Below, in pieces: positions 7,876 to 16,235 of a DNA stretch of 27,925 nt. The stretch covers positions 1-27,925 of the forward strand of contig CAVURW010000047.1 of NCBI GenBank assembly GCA_963743595.1, written 5' to 3'. The first letter of the stretch is position 1, and each line of letters starts with the position of its first letter. Position numbers and translations under genes: made by a program. The notes below the pieces were generated by a model. The model saw nothing but the letters and a program-made list of their open reading frames with translations, was not told the origin of the DNA and ran no database searches. Source of the DNA: CAVURW01 sp963743595. GTDB lineage: Bacteria > Verrucomicrobiota > Verrucomicrobiia > Methylacidiphilales > UBA1321.

Positions 7876-9012
7876 ATGAAAGCCAGTATTGTCGTCACCA
7901 CCATTCACTCGGGCGATTTTCTCCAAGAGTATTTTGATAACCTCCAGAAATTCGGTCACTTGGACGAAGCGCATTTCTACGTCATTACGGACAAGAAGAC
8001 GCCTGTTTCCCTTTACGACCGCGCTGCAACGCTGCGTAAACAAGGCCTTCACGTCACGATCCCAACGCTGGAAGAACAGGATCAATATCTGGCCAAAGTG
8101 GGACTAGATCCCCGCATGATTCTCTGGAACAGCGATTACCGCCGCAACATTGGTTACTTGCAAGCCTACGAGTCGCACGACGACATCATCATCTCGATCG
8201 ATGACGATAATTTCCCGCTGATCGAAGACGATTTCCTCGGCGGCCACTTCGCAGCCCTTTCGTCCCAAGGCCCTGCTTTCCAAGCGCAAAGCCCGAACGG
8301 TTTCTTCAACATCTGCAGCTTGCTCGATTTCGATATCCAAGCCCCGCCGCCTTATCCGCGTGGATTCCCCTACTACGCGCGCCACCGCGAGACGAAGGAG
8401 CCAGCCGTCATTACGGACGTTACCTCCCCGATCGTCCATGTGAACGCCGGTCTCTGGCTCATGGACCCGGATGTCGACGCGATTTCGTGGCTCGTTCTGC
8501 CGCGCCGAGGCAAATCGTTCCAAGGCAAAAGCTTGGTGCTGGATCGCAACACCTGGTCGCCCATCAACAGCCAAAACACCTCGCTTCTGCGCGATATTCT
8601 CCCGGCGTATTACTTCGTTAAAATGCGCTATCCTCTCGGAGGTCTCGATATCGACCGTTACGGCGATATTTTCCAGGGCTACTTCGTCCAAGCAGTCGCG
8701 AAAAACCTCGGCGGAGCCGTGCGCTTTGGCACGCCGCTGGCCAATCACCGCCGCAATACCCACAATTACATGAACGATGCGTGGGGTGAGTGGGCCTGCA
8801 TCCAAGCGCTGGAAGACCTACTCCCATGGATCACCTCCGCAAAACTCAGTGGCTCGGATCCAATCGAAGCCTACGCCTCGCTCGCCACGCTGCTGGAAGA
8901 ACATGTCGAAACGCTTTCCGGTAAATTCTGGACCGACGCCGTGCGCGCCTACTTTCATCAAATGGGCTTTTACATGCGCAAATGGTGCGAAGTCTGTCAG
9001 CGGCTGAAGTAG
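7876..9012 (+). CDS. RGP-like protein (GT75-type, reversibly glycosylated polypeptide family)
   Basis: A 378-aa protein with a GT-A-like fold. It starts KASIVVTTIHSGDFLQEYF, and near residues 86-113 carries SDYRRNIGYLQAY and IISIDDDNFP with the acidic triad at 109-111. Later it has SPIVHVNAGLWLMDPDVD, YPLGGLDIDRYGDIFQGYF and a conserved-looking end of the core, TPLANHRRNTHNYMNDAWGEW. This pattern resembles RGP proteins, which in plants act as UDP-arabinopyranose mutases and self-glycosylate; bacterial members are less studied. The plant catalytic Arg may correspond to one in the RRN segment, but this is inference. Together with the GT2 partner upstream it suggests a small glycan module. An alternative is a divergent GT2-like transferase. 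Confidence 0.7.
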   Translation: MKASIVVTTIHSGDFLQEYFDNLQKFGHLDEAHFYVITDKKTPVSLYDRAATLRKQGLHVTIPTLEEQDQYLAKVGLDPRMILWNSDYRRNIGYLQAYESHDDIIISIDDDNFPLIEDDFLGGHFAALSSQGPAFQAQSPNGFFNICSLLDFDIQAPPPYPRGFPYYARHRETKEPAVITDVTSPIVHVNAGLWLMDPDVDAISWLVLPRRGKSFQGKSLVLDRNTWSPINSQNTSLLRDILPAYYFVKMRYPLGGLDIDRYGDIFQGYFVQAVAKNLGGAVRFGTPLANHRRNTHNYMNDAWGEWACIQALEDLLPWITSAKLSGSDPIEAYASLATLLEEHVETLSGKFWTDAVRAYFHQMGFYMRKWCEVCQRLK

Positions 9013-9133
9013 CGCTCTGAGCTAGCCCAAAGCACGCGAGGACTGCGGGCAATCGATCTTTTTTCAAGATTTCTCTTTCCACTTAACTCGTTGTCATTAC
9101 GTAAGAAACATCAAAAAAGACCGCAACTCGCTG

Positions 9134-9162
9134 TTGACAGCCTCTTGAAACCTGTCTAACTA
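9134..9162 (+). promoter_or_regulatory. Candidate promoter of the HNH gene
   Basis: A perfect TTGACA at 9134-9139 is followed after 17 bp by TAACTA (9157-9162), a poor -10 box; an overlapping TATTCT at 9161 is a better match but 21 bp away. The gene starts at 9225, so the leader would be about 55 nt. Confidence 0.4.
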
Positions 9163-9224
9163 TTCTGCGTTGGCAAACTCCATGCTTACTCATGACGGAG
9201 AACCCTAAATCCCCCTAGGCTAAT

Positions 9225-9833
9225 ATGGAAGCGATCCTCAGCCAAAATGTCCTGGTTTTGAATCGTCTCTGGCAGGCTGTCAACATCTGCAGCGTTAAAC
9301 GCGCGTTCATGCTGCTCTACCAAGGCCACGCGCAAGTCGTCGAGACGGAAGAAGGCACGTTTCAGACGATGAACTTTGATCAGTGGTACAATTTCTCGAA
9401 CGGCTACGAGGGCGAGGACGTGGTTCACACCGTCTCGGTCCGCATACGGATCCCAAAAGTCATTCTGCTGATGTTCTTTGATCGCATGCCGAAGAAGGAA
9501 GTGAAGTTTACCCGCCACAACATCTTCGAGCGGGATAACAACACCTGCCAATATTGCGCGAAGAAATTCGATCGCAAGGATCTGAATCTTGACCACGTGA
9601 TTCCCCGGGATCGTGGCGGTGAAACGAGCTGGGAAAACATCGTCTGTTCCTGCGTGGCGTGTAACAGCAAGAAGGGCAATCGAACTCCGCCTGAAGCCGG
9701 GCTTAAGCTGCTGAAAAAACCGAAGCGTCCGAAATGGCGTCCGCTCCTGCACATCCAATTCAACAAGACGAGCAACGAATCGTGGAAGCACTTCGTTGAC
9801 CTTGCCTATTGGAATGTGGAACTCTCGGACTAG
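9225..9833 (+). CDS. HNH endonuclease domain protein
   Basis: A 202-aa protein. Residues 1-95 are a conserved-looking N-terminal region (NVLVLNRLWQAVNICSVKRA, LLYQGHAQVVE) and residues about 100-155 form an HNH nuclease module: CQYCAKKF supplies one zinc pair, LNLDHVIPRDRGG the catalytic His and loop, WENIV the middle Asn, and CVACNSKKGNRTPP the second zinc pair and terminal N. The C-terminal tail is basic and rich in Lys-Pro. The family is widespread in bacterial chromosomes as a single gene and its cellular role is not established; DNA cleavage is expected from the motif. The ATG is clear. The neighbour upstream ends 212 bp before, and the acyltransferase starts 45 bp later. Confidence 0.9.
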   Translation: MEAILSQNVLVLNRLWQAVNICSVKRAFMLLYQGHAQVVETEEGTFQTMNFDQWYNFSNGYEGEDVVHTVSVRIRIPKVILLMFFDRMPKKEVKFTRHNIFERDNNTCQYCAKKFDRKDLNLDHVIPRDRGGETSWENIVCSCVACNSKKGNRTPPEAGLKLLKKPKRPKWRPLLHIQFNKTSNESWKHFVDLAYWNVELSD

Positions 9834-9877
9834 CCGCACCTCGTTTTCGTGAGTAGTGAATTGCGGGGCAGGATATC

Positions 9878-10975
9878 ATGTCGACTCCCGTCAATCGCCT
9901 TCCGAGTCTTGACGGTCTCCGTGCTACCGCAATCGGTTTCGTTCTTTTCGGCCACGCTTTTCATCGATTGACGCTTCCCATATCGCCCGCTATCCGAGCA
10001 TTTATCGACCGTGGCAATCTCGGCGTTCAAATCTTCTTCGTCATTAGCGGGTTCATCATCACCTATCTCCTTCTGAAAGAGTTGGAAGGGACCGGGCGCA
10101 TTGCGCTCAAGAACTTCTATATCCGCAGAACGCTTCGCATTTTTCCGGCCTTTTATACCTTGATCCTCGTTCTGATTGTTTTGTCGATTCTGGGATTGGT
10201 TACTCTGCCTTGGAGCGACTTCGTGATCGCTGGGTTATATCTCGAAAACGGTCGGGGTTTGTTCGGCTCGGTCGATGCGCTTTCCCAACACTGGTATATT
10301 GGCCATACGTGGTCCTTGGCCATTGAAGAGCAATTTTACGTGCTGTGGCCGTCGCTCCTCGCTTTTTGCGGGGCCAGCCGCGCTTGGAAAATCGCGATCA
10401 GCCTGGTACTTGCCGAGCCAGTTCTTCGAGTGGCGTCGTACTACGTTTTTCCGTGGGGGCGCACCTCCCTGCCGACGACCATTCCTTTCGCGCTGGATCC
10501 GCTGATGATCGGTGCACTTGCTGCCTTCGCCTTCCGAGCGCCACAAGCGGAGCCGTACGTGCGACGATTCGTCAACGCACCCATCGTTGCGGCGGCATGC
10601 CTTATCTCGTTTTGTCTAGATCCAATCTTGGAATCGAAATTCCACAGTGGATACACATTGACCCTGAGACCGTTGCTGGAATGCGTTCCGGCAGCACTCC
10701 TGATTCTTTACTCCGTACGCCATTCGAATTCAGTACTGGGTGCCTTCTTGAATTGCACGCCCATGGTAGTCGTAGGCTACCTCTCCTACGGCCTCTATTT
10801 GTGGCAGCAACTCTTTCTCGTACCGTGGCAATCGAACCTCTGGCCGGTTCAATACTTCCCTTTGAATCTCCTCTGTGCCTTTGCATGCGCCACGGCATCT
10901 TACCTTTTGATCGAACGACCCATTCAAAAAATGAGATTGCGATTTACGCCAGCGACCAGTGTCTCGACCCAATAA
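9878..10975 (+). CDS. Acyltransferase family 3 (OafA/YrhL-like) membrane O-acyltransferase
   Basis: A 365-aa polytopic inner-membrane protein with about ten hydrophobic segments. It carries the family's R-x10-H motif (SLDGLRATAIGFVLFGH, R15 and H26) and the central SLAIEEQFYVLWP motif near residue 148. These proteins transfer acetyl or similar groups onto surface sugars such as O-antigen, peptidoglycan or exopolysaccharide. It has no C-terminal SGNH domain. GGGGCAGGA just before the ATG is a fair ribosome binding site. The GH78 gene begins 50 bp after the stop and may be cotranscribed. Confidence 0.93.
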   Translation: MSTPVNRLPSLDGLRATAIGFVLFGHAFHRLTLPISPAIRAFIDRGNLGVQIFFVISGFIITYLLLKELEGTGRIALKNFYIRRTLRIFPAFYTLILVLIVLSILGLVTLPWSDFVIAGLYLENGRGLFGSVDALSQHWYIGHTWSLAIEEQFYVLWPSLLAFCGASRAWKIAISLVLAEPVLRVASYYVFPWGRTSLPTTIPFALDPLMIGALAAFAFRAPQAEPYVRRFVNAPIVAAACLISFCLDPILESKFHSGYTLTLRPLLECVPAALLILYSVRHSNSVLGAFLNCTPMVVVGYLSYGLYLWQQLFLVPWQSNLWPVQYFPLNLLCAFACATASYLLIERPIQKMRLRFTPATSVSTQ

Positions 10976-11025
10976 AGGCAGGCATAAGTGCGCAACTCTA
11001 CGCTCAAGCTGGTGTTTGGTGGAGG

Positions 11026-13548
11026 ATGAATAAGGCGTTGATTGCGGGAGTGCTCCTCTGCGGGGTGGGATTCGATGCCGTCCAAGCGGATGGGGCAGGA
11101 TTTGCGGCTCCGGCAAACATCCAGGCAACCGGCCTGGCAGTCGATTCGCGCGGCCCGATCGTGAACAAGGGAATGGCGGTAGAGGTGTCTGAAGATGGAA
11201 TTCAAGCACCGGGCTATTCGTGGAAACCGTTTCCGCCCCTGGAGACATGGTCGGCCAAGTGGATCGGCTACAAGGCGAATTCAGATCAGCCTCCAATTCC
11301 AAACTCTGCTCTGAAACTTCTTCGCAAAACGGTGGAACTGAAAGACGGTGCGACACAAGTAATCGCATACTTGAGCGGGAGCGATTACATCGTTTTCGTG
11401 AACGGTATTATGGCGGATCGTGGACCCGCAGATGCCGGCCGCGACTTCAGCAAGGGCAGCAGTCGACACTGGTTTTATGAAGGCCGTGATCTCACCAATT
11501 TTTTCCACAAAGGCAAAAACACCATCGCTGTGGAGATCGTGGGCGGGAACAACTTTATCTTGGAAGGCACCGTTCACTATTCCAGTGGTTCCGACGAGAA
11601 GATCCTCACCGATGACACGTGGAAAGGGAGCTCATCATCGTTTTTGTTACTCAAGGCACCGGGCGACGACAAAAAGAAGGTGAGATATTACTTCGATGCG
11701 GCGAAGGAGCCGGTGGGTTGGCAGCTGCCCAACTTCGACGATTCCAAATGGAGCCCTGCCGGCTTCACGACCAACCCGGACGCGGGCTCGACTTTCGTGG
11801 AGAGCGAGCTTCCTCCGTTAATGGAAGCGCGGTACCCCAACTTTGATGTCAAACCGTTCGCTGGCAGTGAAACAGCTGTCTCCATTCCCGAACCATTTAC
11901 GAGTGGATCTCCCGTCGTGTTTAATCAGAACGGTGCCATTACGGTCCATTTTGCCCGAATCATGTCCGGCCGGTGCAGTCTTCTTATTGACGGTGTGGAT
12001 GGTGCGGAGATGACTGTTTACTCGAACGAAACTGCGGGTAAGGGCGGTCGAATCTACGAGCTAAAACTTCGCGATGGCCTACAGACTTTCGAAACCCCTG
12101 ACTATTATGCGCTCGGTGCGGCGACTATTGAAGTCAGCGGATTGCCCGCTGGTAAAACGGTAAAACTGGTCGATTTCGCGGGTGTAGCGGTTTCGCAACC
12201 GGTGGCCTATCAAGGCTCGTTCACGTGTAGCGACGATGAACTGAATATCCTGTGGAAATGTTGCCGGTGGTCGACGCAGATTTGCATGATGACCCATCAC
12301 CTGGATTCGCCCCAACATCAGGAGCCGATCTGCGACTACGGCGATTACCTCATTGAGGACTTAGTCAACGACACCACCATGGACAACAACCAATGGCTCG
12401 CCCGGCAGGATCTGCGGAAGTTTTCGTGGATTTTGGATGCGACGAAATACCAGACGTTTCACACGAGTTATATCTTCTACTGGCTGCAGTCCTTAATGAA
12501 CTACTACCAGTACACGGGCGATAAAGAGACGGTGAAAGAACTGGCCCCCATAGTTCATGGAGTCATCGCGCAATTCACGACTTATCTAGGCGACAACGGA
12601 ATCATTTCAAAAGCGCCGAATTACATGTTCATGGATTGGGTGAGCATCCACGGAATTCCTTGTCATCATCCTCCCGCCGTTATCGGCCAGGGATACATGA
12701 CCGCTCTATTTATCAACGCACTGGAGCAGGCGGCGCAAGTCAGTGAGTTAACTGGTGATTCCGCGCATGCGACGGAGTATCGCGCTCTGCGTGCGAAGGT
12801 CGTTGCCGCTTACAATGCCGAGCTTTGGGACGAGAAAGAGGGGCTCTACCGCGATGGGAAAGTGGTGAACAAAGCGCCGGACGCCAAGTGGCTTCCAGCC
12901 GATTCAGACATCGAGACCTTCAGCACGCAAAACAACACCTTCGCCGTGCTCTATGACATCGCGCCGAAGGAGAAACAGGCAGCCATTCTCGATAAACTCA
13001 TGGCCCAGCCGTCCTTAAACGCGACGCCCTACTTCCTCCACTTTACGATGAACGCGATGGCGCATGCAGGCGTTTTTGATAAGTACGGGACGAAGCTCAT
13101 GCGCGACGGCTGGTCGATTGCTCCCGAGACACAGACGGTGCTGGAGATGGGGCACGGCGGTGATCACAGCCACGGTTGGATCTCAAGTCCGACATTCCAG
13201 ATGATGACACGGATTTTAGGAGTCGAACCTCTTTCGCCGGGGTTTGATACACTCCGGATCGCACCAACGCTCTGTGACCTCACCTTTGCGAAAGGATCGG
13301 TGCCGACGCCTCACGGACTGCTCTCTGTGGATTGGAAGAAGCAGGAGAAAGGGTTGCTGCTCGCGGTGACGGTGCCCGTCGGAACAGAAGCGACGACCGA
13401 CGTGCCGTTGCAGGGCTTGAACCTAGACCAAGTGAGCGTGAAAGTGGGTAACGACCGTTTGACGTCGGACAAAATGAAATTCGTAAACGGATCCGCTGAA
13501 TTCGAGCTTAAGCCGGGGACGTGGGAGATTCAGGTAGTGGCTAAATAA
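11026..13548 (+). CDS. Exported GH78 alpha-L-rhamnosidase
   Basis: An 840-aa exported glycoside hydrolase that would remove terminal alpha-L-rhamnose from plant or bacterial glycans. The ATG at 11026 gives a classical signal peptide (KALIAGVLLCGVGFDAVQA, cut near residue 21); the frame is open further upstream but there it overlaps the acyltransferase in another frame. The N-terminal part has beta-sandwich modules (WSAKWIGYKA, FDDSKWSPAGF). The (alpha/alpha)6 catalytic domain has DSPQHQEPICDYGD, placing the acidic residues D427, E433 and D440 like the GH78 acid cluster, and ETQTVLEMGHGGDHSHGW with the likely general base E707. A C-terminal beta domain follows (RIAPTL, VPTPHGLLSVDW). The D-to-E spacing is one residue longer than in the Bacillus enzyme as I remember it, so another sugar specificity is possible. 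Confidence 0.92.
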   Translation: MNKALIAGVLLCGVGFDAVQADGAGFAAPANIQATGLAVDSRGPIVNKGMAVEVSEDGIQAPGYSWKPFPPLETWSAKWIGYKANSDQPPIPNSALKLLRKTVELKDGATQVIAYLSGSDYIVFVNGIMADRGPADAGRDFSKGSSRHWFYEGRDLTNFFHKGKNTIAVEIVGGNNFILEGTVHYSSGSDEKILTDDTWKGSSSSFLLLKAPGDDKKKVRYYFDAAKEPVGWQLPNFDDSKWSPAGFTTNPDAGSTFVESELPPLMEARYPNFDVKPFAGSETAVSIPEPFTSGSPVVFNQNGAITVHFARIMSGRCSLLIDGVDGAEMTVYSNETAGKGGRIYELKLRDGLQTFETPDYYALGAATIEVSGLPAGKTVKLVDFAGVAVSQPVAYQGSFTCSDDELNILWKCCRWSTQICMMTHHLDSPQHQEPICDYGDYLIEDLVNDTTMDNNQWLARQDLRKFSWILDATKYQTFHTSYIFYWLQSLMNYYQYTGDKETVKELAPIVHGVIAQFTTYLGDNGIISKAPNYMFMDWVSIHGIPCHHPPAVIGQGYMTALFINALEQAAQVSELTGDSAHATEYRALRAKVVAAYNAELWDEKEGLYRDGKVVNKAPDAKWLPADSDIETFSTQNNTFAVLYDIAPKEKQAAILDKLMAQPSLNATPYFLHFTMNAMAHAGVFDKYGTKLMRDGWSIAPETQTVLEMGHGGDHSHGWISSPTFQMMTRILGVEPLSPGFDTLRIAPTLCDLTFAKGSVPTPHGLLSVDWKKQEKGLLLAVTVPVGTEATTDVPLQGLNLDQVSVKVGNDRLTSDKMKFVNGSAEFELKPGTWEIQVVAK

Positions 13549-13557
13549 GCTCATTGC

Positions 13558-13839
13558 TTAAGGCAAAAGCGCATCGATTATTTTCGTCTTAAAGCCGTTG
13601 TCTATTTTATAGCGTAATCCCGTGATCGCATCGTTGAGGAAGTCTTTTTGAAAATCAAAACTCAGCTCCATCATATTCTGTACAATGGAAAGGTTGGAGA
13701 TCGGTTGGCCTTGATTTCTTAGAAGGTACTCCAGAAGGATTGCTTCACGGGAAGTGAGGTCAATGTTGACGCCGTCTCGCCTAACCGTTCTATCGGGCAA
13801 ATCCAGCGTCAGATCGCCAAAGCTAAGCCTCTCTGGCAT
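13558..13839 (-). CDS. Free-standing OmpR/PhoB-type winged-helix DNA-binding domain
   Basis: A 93-aa protein that consists only of a Trans_reg_C fold: the first sheet FGDLTLDLPDRTVRRDG, then DLTSREAILLEYLLRNQG, PISNLSIVQNM and the recognition helix with NDAITGLRYKID. There is no receiver domain. It ends at KTKIIDALLP, where the family normally continues with the final wing strand (TVRGVGY), so about eight residues are missing. The ATG at 13839 lies just after the TGA (13841-13843) of the membrane-protein gene; a GTG at 13854 would overlap that gene by 14 bp. Either way the two are translationally coupled. It ends 9 bp from the convergent GH78 gene. It could be a DNA-binding regulator working with the membrane protein. 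Confidence 0.75.
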   Translation of the reverse strand: MPERLSFGDLTLDLPDRTVRRDGVNIDLTSREAILLEYLLRNQGQPISNLSIVQNMMELSFDFQKDFLNDAITGLRYKIDNGFKTKIIDALLP

Positions 13840-13840
13840 A

Positions 13841-14311
13841 TCAGGCGGGCGCACCGATGCTAAAGATGAGATCCGGGTTCAGCTTGAACTCATCAAAGAG
13901 CACCCGGCGAAATTCACCTGTGGGCTGGTAGGTGGTATTGCCGGGAAACATAAACCGGATGCTATCCGCGTAAACAGCGGGTGCTTTAACTTCACGCCGC
14001 AGCGAGTTCAGGGAATTCCGGAGTTTCGGCAGATCCTTGATGAAGTTTTCCACAGTCGGTTCCGTAAGAACGTAGAGCACGTTTCCCGCACCATCCTTCA
14101 CGATCATCACGCGATGGGTCTCCGTGCTGGTGTTCTCCCCAGGCTTCGTTTCTGATAAGGAGATGCCCGTAAGCGCCTCCCAAAGCCCTGTGAAGACACC
14201 GATCGCCATGAGGATCCCCCAGATGATCGGTATCTTGCCTAGGACAAAGATGAAAAAGCACAGCCCAGCTATGCACCCCAATGAAATACCGGCTCCCCGT
14301 AATCGCACCAT
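13841..14311 (-). CDS. Small membrane protein with two helices and a soluble tail
   Basis: A 156-aa protein. Two membrane helices lie at about residues 8-25 and 28-48, followed by a roughly 105-residue soluble domain (HRVMIVKDGAGNVLYVLTE, PTVENFIKDLPKLRNSLNSL, MFPGNTTYQPTGEFRRVLFD). The few positive charges at the N-terminus and the short loop between helices put both ends on the same side, probably the cytoplasm. The ATG is at 14311. The OmpR-type gene begins within 2-14 bp of its stop. No family is recognised. The pairing suggests a membrane sensor with a DNA-binding partner, but that is inference only. Confidence 0.75.
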   Translation of the reverse strand: MVRLRGAGISLGCIAGLCFFIFVLGKIPIIWGILMAIGVFTGLWEALTGISLSETKPGENTSTETHRVMIVKDGAGNVLYVLTEPTVENFIKDLPKLRNSLNSLRREVKAPAVYADSIRFMFPGNTTYQPTGEFRRVLFDEFKLNPDLIFSIGAPA

Positions 14312-14372
14312 ATTGGAATACGCTGTGAGACGCGGGAAGCGTTGTCAATTTCAATTTCTGACGGGCTATTAG

Positions 14373-15335
14373 TTAAGCTCCGACTTCCTTCCGCGCCTCT
14401 TCTGCCAGAACAGTGGAGAGGTAGCGTTCACCCGTGCTGCAACCCACAGTAACGATCAGCTTGCCCTTGTTCTCCGGGCGCTTGGCAACCTCAATCGCGG
14501 CCCAGACATTCGCTCCAGAGGAGATCCCGGCGAGAATGCCTTCTTCGCGAGCGAGGCGGCGTGCGGTTACCAGTGCGTCTTCATTGCTAACGGTGATCAC
14601 CTCATCCACTTCTTTAATGTGGAGATTCTTCGGAACGAACCCGGCTCCGGTGCCTTGAATCACATGACGACCGGGCTTAACCGGTTCACCTTTAATGGTC
14701 TGTGTGATGACCGGAGAATCTTTAGGCTCAACGGCAATGACACGGAAAGCGGGGCGGCGGGGGCGAATGACTTCTGAAACGCCCGAGAGCGTGCCGCCAG
14801 TACCCACTGCCGAGATAAATATATCAATCTTGCCATCAGTATCGGTCCAAATTTCTTCTGCCGTGGTGCGACGATGCACATCAGGATTGGCAGGATTTTC
14901 GAATTGTTGTGGCATAAACGCACCTGGAGTCTCGGACACGATCTCATGGGCCTTGGCAATCGCCCCTTTCATGCCATCGGCTGCTGGCGTGAGAACGAGC
15001 TTGGCACCCAGAAACGCCAAGAGCGTACGGCGCTCCAGCGACATGCTTTCCGGCATGGTGAGAATGATTTTGTAGCCTTTAGACGCCGCGACAAATGCCA
15101 GCGCGATCCCGGTGTTCCCAGAGGTCGGCTCAACAATGACCGATTCCGGGTTGAGCAAGCCCTCTTTTTCAGCGGCTTCGATCATGGCCAAACCGATACG
15201 ATCTTTCACCGAGCCGAGTGGGTTAAAAAACTCAGCTTTCAGGGCGATGGTCGCATCGATGCCAGCGGCGATACGATTCAGTTTAATCAGAGGAGTACGC
15301 CCAATGGTTTCGGTGATGTTGTTGTATATAGACAT
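14373..15335 (-). CDS. cysK: Cysteine synthase A
   Basis: A 320-aa cytoplasmic fold-type II PLP enzyme that makes L-cysteine from O-acetylserine and sulfide. It has the PLP lysine K44 in NPLGSVKDR, the substrate loop TSGNTGIALAF, the phosphate-binding AVGTGGTLSG, and the C-terminal GCSTGERYLST. Length and motif order are those of CysK/CysM; the MPESMSLERR stretch favours CysK. The ATG is at 15335. A weak promoter pair (TTGCCA, 17 bp, TAGCTT) can be drawn upstream on the minus strand. The membrane-protein gene begins 61 bp after the stop, so cotranscription is possible but not needed. Confidence 0.96.
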   Translation of the reverse strand: MSIYNNITETIGRTPLIKLNRIAAGIDATIALKAEFFNPLGSVKDRIGLAMIEAAEKEGLLNPESVIVEPTSGNTGIALAFVAASKGYKIILTMPESMSLERRTLLAFLGAKLVLTPAADGMKGAIAKAHEIVSETPGAFMPQQFENPANPDVHRRTTAEEIWTDTDGKIDIFISAVGTGGTLSGVSEVIRPRRPAFRVIAVEPKDSPVITQTIKGEPVKPGRHVIQGTGAGFVPKNLHIKEVDEVITVSNEDALVTARRLAREEGILAGISSGANVWAAIEVAKRPENKGKLIVTVGCSTGERYLSTVLAEEARKEVGA

Positions 15336-15370
15336 GATAGGGTTTAAAGCTAGTGATCAGGCCGGACGGT

Positions 15371-15398
15371 GGCAATCCTTTTTGGCCGGGAAATTGCC
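15371..15398. promoter_or_regulatory. Inverted repeat between cysK and the divergent gene
   Basis: GGCAAT (15371-15376) and ATTGCC (15393-15398) form a 6-bp inverted repeat with centres 22 bp apart, two helical turns. It sits in the 98-bp region between the divergent starts at 15335 and 15434, a natural place for an operator. The arms are short, so chance is possible. Confidence 0.25.
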
Positions 15399-15433
15399 TT
15401 GAAAACGGCGGAGCAGCCCGCTGTAGTGAAGGG

Positions 15434-15913
15434 ATGCGCGTGTTACTCTTTTCTCTGGCGGTAATTCTGGTTGCCGTTTCGCCGATGGGCCCAGCAACAG
15501 CCGGTGACAACACCCTCCACTTGGTGGAAAGCCCGGATAGCGGAAACGGTTTGGGAATCGTTGAAAACACGATCGCCAAAGAGGGCGTGTTTATCCTCTT
15601 CGATGGCGGATCGCTCTTCACGTTTCACAAGGATGGCACGTTCAATATGATCCCAGCGGGAATACAGGGCCGCGTCGCGGATGGCGTTTGGCGGGCCACT
15701 GGAAAGTTCTACACGATCGAGGGCGCGTGGGGTTGGTTAAATATGGGTTCGGACGAAAAAGAGAAGAAGCGGATGGTGATGTACATCCAGGAATCGGGCG
15801 CTCAGGCGGATCAGATCACGACGAACACGGCGGATCTACCGACCAAGGTGTACCGGACCTATTTTTTCATTGAGAGCCTCGAGACTGTAAAAGATTTCAA
15901 AGAACAGCGGTAA
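15434..15913 (+). CDS. Small exported protein of unknown function
   Basis: A 159-aa protein with a clear Sec signal peptide (RVLLFSLAVILVAVSPMG, cut after ATA near residue 23). The mature part looks like a small beta-rich domain: FILFDGGSLFTFHKDGTFNM, GRVADGVWRATGKFYTIEGA, then MVMYIQESG. The pattern 'tF-x-kDGTF ... GvW' recalls lipocalin-like small exported proteins, but I name no family. A GTG-rich upstream frame is open, but the ATG at 15434, with GAAGGG just before it, gives the signal peptide and is preferred. It stands alone, divergent from cysK. Confidence 0.7.
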   Translation: MRVLLFSLAVILVAVSPMGPATAGDNTLHLVESPDSGNGLGIVENTIAKEGVFILFDGGSLFTFHKDGTFNMIPAGIQGRVADGVWRATGKFYTIEGAWGWLNMGSDEKEKKRMVMYIQESGAQADQITTNTADLPTKVYRTYFFIESLETVKDFKEQR

Positions 15914-16235
15914 GCTCAATTCAACTGAGTGCCACAGGCGCGATCCATATGAAAGCCTGGCATTAGGGCGGCTGATAAGCCGGCCCCAGCCGTTTGAGTT
16001 CCAAAGGAACGGTAATCTGCGGCCTCCCGTTCTGCTTTTTACTGATGTCTAGAAGGTCGACATGGAAACATGTTGAAAGTGAACAATTTGCACTACATTC
16101 ACACCAATTTGCCAAGCCGCTATCTCAAATTGACCATTTACAACTCCAATCCATACAACTCTATTTTCAACAATTTCTGAAAATTCTGTCTGTACCCCAT
16201 TGACGCTCACCACTTCTTCGGTAAGCTTCTCTAAT
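15914..16235. other. Intergenic region with a possible terminator hairpin
   Basis: About 320 bp without a supported gene. A hairpin at 15966-15986 (GGGC-GGCT, loop GATA, AGCC-GGCCC; eight pairs with one bulged G) lies 53 bp after the stop of the exported-protein gene; only a weak T-containing stretch follows, so it may be an inefficient terminator. From about 16060 to 16200 the DNA becomes A+T-rich. No convincing -35/-10 pair stands out for the prenyl synthase. Confidence 0.45.

Noticed and set aside
8104..8805. A 233-codon minus-strand frame opposite the RGP-like gene
   Set aside because: Shadow frame produced by the GC bias of the plus-strand gene; no motifs and no ribosome binding site.
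9055..9081. ATCTT-TTTTC-AAGAT as a terminator after the RGP-like gene
   Set aside because: The stem is only five A/T-rich pairs and the T run is in the loop, so it cannot act as a normal intrinsic terminator.
9186..9839. A 217-codon minus-strand frame opposite the HNH gene
   Set aside because: The HNH zinc and catalytic motifs on the plus strand are unambiguous; the minus frame is a shadow.
10345..11025. Long upstream extension of the GH78 frame
   Set aside because: The frame is open from 10345, but this part overlaps the well-supported acyltransferase in another frame and its translation has no domain character; the signal peptide beginning at 11026 marks the true start.
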